From NCBI GenBank assembly GCA_017848795.1, contig JAFIHG010000017.1, positions 1 through 39,508 on the forward strand: a stretch of DNA of 39,508 nucleotides. Reading direction: 5' to 3'. Under the pieces are notes generated by a model. That model had not been told where the DNA came from. It made no database searches and saw only the letters and a list, made by a program, of their open reading frames with translations. The first letter of the stretch is position 1. Each line of letters opens with the position of its first letter. A program made the position numbers and the translations under genes. This DNA is from Candidatus Nanopelagicales bacterium (GTDB lineage Bacteria; Actinomycetota; Actinomycetes; S36-B12; CAIYMF01). Of this stretch, positions 34,847 to 39,508 are shown piece by piece.

Positions 34847-35764
34847 ATGTCCAGCACGACCAGATACCACCCGATCCTCGCTCGCACACGAGCGATGCAC
34901 TCCTACGTCGGTCCAGTCGCCTATGACTGTGTGCAGGTCATCGTCGTCAGGTCGGGATCGGCGATACTGTTCAGCGAGTTCGGACAGCGACCCGTCACCA
35001 TCGGCGACGTGATCCTCCTGGCGGCGAACACCCTGTGCTGTTGCGAACCCGAAGGACGCATCACCGTAACCACGATCTATCTGGACGTGGACTACCTCAT
35101 TGATCAGGTGCGCTGGCAGTACGCCGCGTACCTGCGGGACCGCTACGAAGCGCAGGGATTCGCCGAGACGGTGTACACGGAACCGACGCAGATTCTGCAC
35201 GCTGGCGAAGACCGGGCGGGCATGCTGATGCCCTGGCTGGATGAGTTGGTCGCCCTCAGCACCGATGGAGGATTTATTGAGAACTTCTACCGGATGCAGG
35301 CGCTGCTGTTCAACGTCCTTCACGTGATCGCACCGTTCATCAAGACTTCCCCGGTCCGCACGTCCGTGACCGAGCGCGCGAGAGCATGGCCGTCTCTGCC
35401 TCGCCTTCGCCGCTTCGCACCGTTGCGCGACGAGGCTCGCAGAATCGCGGACCTGCTCCGCAACGACCCGGAGCACCGTTGGTCGATGTCGGAGCTGGCT
35501 AACGAAGTGCATTTGTCGAAGTCGCAGGTTGGTCGCTTGTTCGCGGAGGCATACGGCAAGTCCCCGATCGCCTACCTCACCATGCTGCGAGCCGAGCGGA
35601 TGGCCGGTCTTCTCCGCACCACGGATGCACCGATCGCGGTGATCGCCCGCGAGGTCGGCTGGGGCGACCCCGACTTCGCCGCCCGCCAGTTCCGCCGCAG
35701 CGTCGGACTGCCCCCAAGTCGCTACCGGACGATCACCCGCGGGGAGGGAAGCCAGTCCGGGTGA
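34847..35764 (+). CDS. AraC-family transcriptional regulator
   Basis: A 305-residue protein. The N-terminal half is a cupin-like ligand-binding part (PVAYDCVQVIVVRSGSAILFSEFG). The C-terminal AraC DNA-binding domain runs from about residue 195: WSMSELANEVHLSKSQVGRLFAEAYGKSPIAYLTMLRAERMAGLL as first helix-turn-helix, then APIAVIAREVGWGDPDFAARQFRRSVGLPPSRYR as second. The start is uncertain because no Shine-Dalgarno precedes ATG 34847. Its targets are unknown. It ends the cargo block; the next genes belong to the element backbone. Confidence 0.85.
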   Translation: MSSTTRYHPILARTRAMHSYVGPVAYDCVQVIVVRSGSAILFSEFGQRPVTIGDVILLAANTLCCCEPEGRITVTTIYLDVDYLIDQVRWQYAAYLRDRYEAQGFAETVYTEPTQILHAGEDRAGMLMPWLDELVALSTDGGFIENFYRMQALLFNVLHVIAPFIKTSPVRTSVTERARAWPSLPRLRRFAPLRDEARRIADLLRNDPEHRWSMSELANEVHLSKSQVGRLFAEAYGKSPIAYLTMLRAERMAGLLRTTDAPIAVIAREVGWGDPDFAARQFRRSVGLPPSRYRTITRGEGSQSG

Positions 35765-35984
35765 TGTGCGCATGTAACCCGGCGATATCCGCAGGATTAG
35801 CCAGATCACACGCTCAACCGACGCCCGATCCCGTAGGCCAGTAGGGACTCGTCGGGTTCATCGCGGAGCCTGGCGGTCCGAAGCATCGCTCCGTCGTCCG
35901 TCTCGTCTCCTGATCCGCCCGGCGTACCTCGCGGTCGCACGGTCGCTCCCTCTCGGAGTGGCCCAGGCGGAGGGAGGTCAGGCG

Positions 35985-37082
35985 ATGGCTGCGAACGAGG
36001 ACAAGCAGGCGGCGCGGCAGGCGACGCTCGACGCGCTGGAAGAGCGCATTGTGCGCTCGGTCGAGGAACTGGTCTCGGGCGATGACTGGCGTCGTGCGAT
36101 CGAGTTCGCCGCGAGGTTCCGTACCCGCTCGTTCAACAACACGCTCTTGATCTGGGCGCAGCACTTGGAAGCCTACGAACAGGGCCGGGTGCCGACGCCG
36201 ACACCGACCTGGGTGGCGGGGTTCAAGGACTGGCGGAAGATGGGCCGCTGGCCGGAGAAGGACGGCGGGTATCGGATTCGCGGTCCGGTCAAGGCGAGGT
36301 TCGCATCGGCCAGCCCGCGCGATCCGGCGTCGTGGCGGCGGTTGGGGTCATGGGAGAAGCCGCGGCCCGGCGAGGTCGTGCGTCGCCGGATCGTCAGTGT
36401 CGTCCCGGCCTATGTGTGGGACGTGTCGAGGACGCACGGAGACCCGCTTCCCGAGCTGCCACGTCCGAGGCTACTGGAAGGCGAAGCCCCGGCCGGGCTG
36501 TGGGAGGGCCTGGCCGAGCAGGCGGAGTCGCTGGGGTTCGAGGTGCTGCGGATGCCGCGCGACCGCATGGAGCGGGGCGCGAACGGCTGCACGGATTTCG
36601 AGACCCGTCAGGTGATGGTCTGCGCGGACATGGACCCGGCCGCGCAGGTCAAGACCCTCGCGCACGAACTGGCGCATGTCCGGCTGGATGGCCCGAACCA
36701 GCAGGACGACGCCCGCGAACATCGCGGGATCAGCGAGGTGCGGGCCGAGTCGGTCGCGCTGATGATCGCCGCCGCGCACGGCATGGACACCAGCGACTAC
36801 ACGATCCCATATGTCGCCGGATGGGCGGCCAACGTGGACGGGAAAGACCCCGTGGCGGTCGTGCGCGCCACGGGCGAGCAGGTGCGCAGCACCGCATTCG
36901 ACATCCTCGACAAGCTCGACACCGCACAGCTCGGGAACGGGAACCCGCTGTCCCTGCGCGTGGACGGCCCGGAGCACACGTCGCAGGCCCAGGAGACGCC
37001 AGAGCAGGCCGCACGCCAGGTCGAGCCGCTGCCGGAACGGGAAACGCCGGCGACTCCGGTCGTCTCGGGACGGGGCCTGTGA
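35985..37082 (+). CDS. ArdC-like antirestriction protein with zincin domain
   Basis: A 365-residue protein. The N-terminal ~110 residues resemble the ArdC ssDNA-binding domain (SFNNTLLIWAQHLE, then VAGFKDWRKMGRWPEKDGG). A metallopeptidase-like domain follows, with HELAH at residues 227-231 and a distal Glu255 in EVRAESVAL. ArdC proteins coat incoming single-stranded DNA and block restriction during plasmid entry; the zincin part is needed in some homologues. ATG 35985 has GGGAGG seven bases upstream. Its stop overlaps the next start (TGATG), so it leads a four- or five-gene operon. Confidence 0.88.
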   Translation: MAANEDKQAARQATLDALEERIVRSVEELVSGDDWRRAIEFAARFRTRSFNNTLLIWAQHLEAYEQGRVPTPTPTWVAGFKDWRKMGRWPEKDGGYRIRGPVKARFASASPRDPASWRRLGSWEKPRPGEVVRRRIVSVVPAYVWDVSRTHGDPLPELPRPRLLEGEAPAGLWEGLAEQAESLGFEVLRMPRDRMERGANGCTDFETRQVMVCADMDPAAQVKTLAHELAHVRLDGPNQQDDAREHRGISEVRAESVALMIAAAHGMDTSDYTIPYVAGWAANVDGKDPVAVVRATGEQVRSTAFDILDKLDTAQLGNGNPLSLRVDGPEHTSQAQETPEQAARQVEPLPERETPATPVVSGRGL

Positions 37083-37996
37083 TGGTCGCCCACGCTACGG
37101 CTGCCGCCGTGTTCGGTCAGCTCGACGGGGCGCCGCTGCCGGTCGCGGCGGGTGAGCTGGCGCGAGCCGGGGTGCCGGTGTTCCCGTGCGCGCCGGGCGG
37201 GAAGCGGCCGATCCCGGAGCGCGGGTTCCACGAGGCCAGCGTCGACCTGGCCCGGGTTGAGGGGTGGTGGCGGTCGCGGCCGACCGCGAACATCGGCATC
37301 CCGACTGGCGCCGTCTCGGGGCTGGTCGTGATCGATGTGGACGTTCACGGCGTCAACGGGTATGCCGCCTATGCGCGGGCGGCGCGGGCCGGGTTGATCC
37401 CGGAGCCGTTGGCGGTCGTGCGCACACCGACCGGCGGCCAGCACGCCTACTTCCCGGCCGAGCCGAACCAGGCGCAACGATCCTGGCAGGCCGGGAAGGT
37501 CGGCATCGACTGTCGCGGGGACGGCGGCTACATCATTGCCCCGCCCTCGCTGCTGCGGCTGGACGGCGTGCGCACCCCGTACCGGATCGAGCAGGTCGCG
37601 GCCGGTGCTGCCCGGCCGATAGATGCGGGCCGGCTGCGGGACTTCCTCGATCCTCGGCCCGCGCCCCGGCCGCGCCCCGGCAGGCCGGTGCGGCGGGAGG
37701 ACGCGGAGCGGCTGGCGACGTGGCTGGGCCGGCAGGCCACCGACCGCAACCTCAAACTCTTCTGGGCCTCGTGCCGCTTGGCCGAGGGCGGGGTGCCGCT
37801 CACGGATGCTCTGGATGCGATGGTGACGGCCGCGCAGTCGGACTTCGGGGAGCGGGAAATCACTCGCACCGTCTACAGCGCCTATCGCAGCGTCGGCGCC
37901 GGAGCCCGGCCGGACCGTCCCGCCGCATCGCCTTCGGGCGAGTTCGCTCGCGGGAACGTGCAGCAGCGGGCGCTCGTCACGCGGGGGCTGCAATGA
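37082..37996 (+). CDS. Bifunctional DNA primase/polymerase (prim-pol type)
   Basis: A 304-residue protein with an archaeo-eukaryotic-primase-like fold. Landmarks are LARAGVPVFPCAPGGKRPI, NIGIPTGAVSGLVVIDVDVHG (catalytic acidic D-x-D pair near residues 84-86), VVRTPTGGQHAYF and GIDCRGDGGYIIAPPS. A short helical C-terminal part follows. Such enzymes prime second-strand synthesis or replication of mobile elements. The start overlaps the ArdC-like stop by one base, and its stop overlaps the next ATG (ATGA), so translation is coupled. Confidence 0.9.
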   Translation: MVAHATAAAVFGQLDGAPLPVAAGELARAGVPVFPCAPGGKRPIPERGFHEASVDLARVEGWWRSRPTANIGIPTGAVSGLVVIDVDVHGVNGYAAYARAARAGLIPEPLAVVRTPTGGQHAYFPAEPNQAQRSWQAGKVGIDCRGDGGYIIAPPSLLRLDGVRTPYRIEQVAAGAARPIDAGRLRDFLDPRPAPRPRPGRPVRREDAERLATWLGRQATDRNLKLFWASCRLAEGGVPLTDALDAMVTAAQSDFGEREITRTVYSAYRSVGAGARPDRPAASPSGEFARGNVQQRALVTRGLQ

Positions 37997-38703
37997 AGGA
38001 GCTGCGCGGACGCCGGTGGGCGGTCATCACCTCGGTCGCCGGGACGGTGTTCATCGCCGCCGGCGCGTTCTGGCTCAGTTTCACCTCGTTGGCCGACCTT
38101 GCTCGCCGCTCCGGGATCGGGGCCGGGCAGGCGTGGGCGTGGCCGCTGATCGTCGATGGCGTGATCGTGGTCTCCACGGTCGCCGTCGTCGCCCTCGCTG
38201 GTGAGCGGGCGGCGTGGTATCCGTGGGCGCTGCTGGTCGGCGGTGCCGCGGTGTCGGTGACGGCGAACTCTCTGCACGCGGTGGTCGCGGCCGACACCGA
38301 CGTGCCCGGCCCGCTCGCGGCCGCGGTCGCCGCCGTGCCGCCGGTCGTGCTGCTGGCGATCACCCATCTGACGGTCGTGCTGACCCGCGCCACCGCACGT
38401 CCGGCTGCTGCGCTCGAGGTGCCGCCGGCGGTCGAGCCGATCAGCGCCCTGCCACAGAGCGAAGCACTACCTCTCGACTCACCACCTGCGGCGGCAGGCG
38501 TAACCGATGCGGACGCGGACGGCGGGCCGGATCGCCGGGTGCTCGCGGCCGAGCTGCGCGAGCAGGACTGGTCGAACAAGGCCATCGCCCGGCACCTGGG
38601 CGTGCATCCCTCGACGGTGGGCCGCTGGCTGCCGCGTGCTCACCAGTCCGATGAGGCGGACCCGTCCGGGTCGCAGCCCGAGATGGAAGGAGCACTGCCA
38701 TGA
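37993..38703 (+). CDS. DUF2637 membrane protein with C-terminal helix-turn-helix
   Basis: A 236-residue protein. The first ~145 residues are four transmembrane helices with DUF2637 features (FWLSFTSLADLARRSGI, WPLIVDGVIVVSTVAVVALA, VTANSLHAVVAA). After a proline-rich linker, residues 180-215 form a helix-turn-helix (LREQDWSNKAIARHLGVHPSTVGRWL). DUF2637 proteins are common in actinobacterial plasmids and conjugative elements (SpdB-like); a role in intramycelial spread or transfer control is only suggested by context. It overlaps both neighbours by ATGA. Confidence 0.85.
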   Translation: MKELRGRRWAVITSVAGTVFIAAGAFWLSFTSLADLARRSGIGAGQAWAWPLIVDGVIVVSTVAVVALAGERAAWYPWALLVGGAAVSVTANSLHAVVAADTDVPGPLAAAVAAVPPVVLLAITHLTVVLTRATARPAAALEVPPAVEPISALPQSEALPLDSPPAAAGVTDADADGGPDRRVLAAELREQDWSNKAIARHLGVHPSTVGRWLPRAHQSDEADPSGSQPEMEGALP

Positions 38704-39113
38704 ACGACGAGGACCGGATGCGGGAGCAGCATCGCCAGCACCCCGAGCCCGAGCCGCCGCCCCCTGCGCGGAACGATCCGAACCCGGCCGAGACGACCGA
38801 CGCAGCGGGGACGCCGGATGCAGTCAAGGAAGCTGCACTTTCCCGCAAGGCCGCGAAGGAGAAGCTGGCGCGGGTGCGGGGCCGGGGCGTGGATTGGGTG
38901 CGCCCGACCGACCTGCTCGCCCAAGGCGGCGGCACGCTGTCCCGCCGGGGCATCGACCGTACCGCCGAGATGAACCGGCACGTCCGCGCCCCGATCGAGA
39001 AGGGCGCGCGCTGGGTCGCCGAGCGAGCCAAGCGGCTGCCGCCCCTGAGCGCGTTCGGCCGTCGCGGCGGCGCCGAGCAGGGACCGCGCCGCTCCGGGGT
39101 CGGGATGAGGTAG
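38700..39113 (+). CDS. Hypothetical protein of actinobacterial conjugative elements
   Basis: A 137-residue, highly charged soluble protein with no transmembrane segment. The first 45 residues are Glu/Pro-rich and probably disordered. A conserved-looking core follows (GRGVDWVRPTDLLAQGG, then GIDRTAEMNRHV), and the tail is basic. The start overlaps the DUF2637 stop (ATGA). The family is not recognised beyond its operon association. Confidence 0.75.
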   Translation: MNDEDRMREQHRQHPEPEPPPPARNDPNPAETTDAAGTPDAVKEAALSRKAAKEKLARVRGRGVDWVRPTDLLAQGGGTLSRRGIDRTAEMNRHVRAPIEKGARWVAERAKRLPPLSAFGRRGGAEQGPRRSGVGMR

Positions 39114-39157
39114 CCGGGTGGTGATGAGTCGTGGGCGCCCCTTCCGTCACAGCGAGA

Positions 39158-39175
39158 CCCGCAGTCGCCTGCGGG
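39158..39175. repeat. Hairpin CCCGCAG-TCGC-CTGCGGG
   Basis: Seven-base GC-rich arms with a 4-nt loop lie between two operon genes, 30 bp before the next start. It may reduce read-through or set mRNA stability. Confidence 0.6.
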
Positions 39176-39205
39176 TGCACCTCGCCGCCGGGAGGTGCCC
39201 AGACC

Positions 39206-39508
39206 ATGACCAACGACACCAGCACCATGAGCGAACCCAGTGGCCGGCCGGCTGAGGACTACCGCACCGGCGAGGGCCTGCGTGCCCTGCTGAAACGGCT
39301 CCACACCGCCGGTCGCGGCGCTTGGGAGCACGACCCGGAAGCGGCAGAGCTGATGGCGTTCGCGGCCGAGAAGTACGCGGCGCTGGCGCACAAGCACCGG
39401 CTCGATCCGTGGGAGGCCGCGTCGGCGGCGTTCGACGTGATGCGCACCAAGGCCGCCCGCACCGCCGATGACCCGTGGGCGGTCATCACGCACGCGGTGC
39501 GGATCACC
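39206..39508 (+). CDS. Hypothetical mobile-element protein, N-terminal part (runs off the window)
   Basis: An open frame continues to the window end (101 codons, no stop). It begins MTNDTSTMSEPSGRPAEDYR, after GGAGG ten bases upstream. The visible part is helical, with LRALLKRLHTAGRGAW, LMAFAAEKYAALAHKH and WEAASAAFDVMR. It is probably a conserved plasmid/ICE gene of unknown role in the same operon as the primase. Confidence 0.7.
   Translation, partial: MTNDTSTMSEPSGRPAEDYRTGEGLRALLKRLHTAGRGAWEHDPEAAELMAFAAEKYAALAHKHRLDPWEAASAAFDVMRTKAARTADDPWAVITHAVRIT

Noticed and set aside
34370-35809. 479-codon minus-strand frame opposite the AraC gene
   Set aside because: No motifs, and it crosses two genes and their spacer; the plus-strand AraC domain is unambiguous.

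Overview
This is a high-GC actinomycete (Actinomycetota) chromosome segment interrupted by a mobile island. The evidence for the phylum is the GC-rich third positions, frequent GTG starts, leaderless-type promoters, an rpfB gene, a DUF222/HNH-type gene, and a gene order familiar from actinobacteria: protein O-mannosyltransferase, rsmI, metG, tatD, rpfB, ksgA, ispE, ABC-F. The order or family cannot be fixed from the sequence.

Host part (1 to about 17916). The left edge holds the N-terminal part of a DUF222 gene, followed by about 700 bp of non-coding DNA full of a palindromic repeat (GGTCTCGACTACGCTCGACC and its complement). Then come a DHA2-type drug exporter, a possible 27-residue peptide gene, a siderophore-interacting flavin reductase, a protein mannosyltransferase and a sugar-porter MFS protein, all on the minus strand. 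On the plus strand are rsmI and a membrane-anchored alpha/beta hydrolase. A minus-strand methyltransferase preceded by an iron-box-like site comes next. The housekeeping run metG-tatD-rpfB-ksgA-ispE-ABC-F follows. metG and ksgA have a -10 hexamer six bases before the GTG start and are probably leaderless.

Junction (about 17916). The host ABC-F gene is cut within the Walker B motif of its second ATPase domain. Foreign sequence follows, and a complete, diverged ABC-F gene starts about 150 bp further on. The chimeric truncated frame ends in TAG, whose G is the first base of the GTG start of the intact copy. The simplest reading is an integrative element that disrupts a host ABC-F gene and supplies its own replacement, placed in the original operon.

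Island part (17917 to the end, right end not in the window). The mobility genes are a small membrane protein, a DprA/Smf homologue, a MobF (TrwC/TraI-type) relaxase-helicase with palindromes upstream that may be oriT, and a C5-cytosine DNA methyltransferase. A nested 166-codon frame inside the methyltransferase has its own strong ribosome binding site. At the right edge is a tightly overlapping run: ArdC-like zincin, primase-polymerase, DUF2637 membrane/HTH protein and two plasmid-type proteins. Between them is a less GC-rich cargo block (26.5-35.8 kb): an ABC transporter with two fused permease domains and an ATPase with an extra C-terminal domain but no binding protein, an ArsR/SmtB-type repressor, MgtC, an MgtA-type P-type ATPase, a two-helix membrane protein and an AraC regulator. 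Copies of a TTGCGCA(A) motif lie in the control regions, and each of the two transport operons is preceded by a short ORF with a near-ideal Shine-Dalgarno. The block looks like a metal-ion (Mg2+ or another divalent cation) homeostasis module controlled by its own ArsR-type sensor. No integrase, coupling protein, T4SS gene, tRNA, rRNA or CRISPR array was seen in the window.
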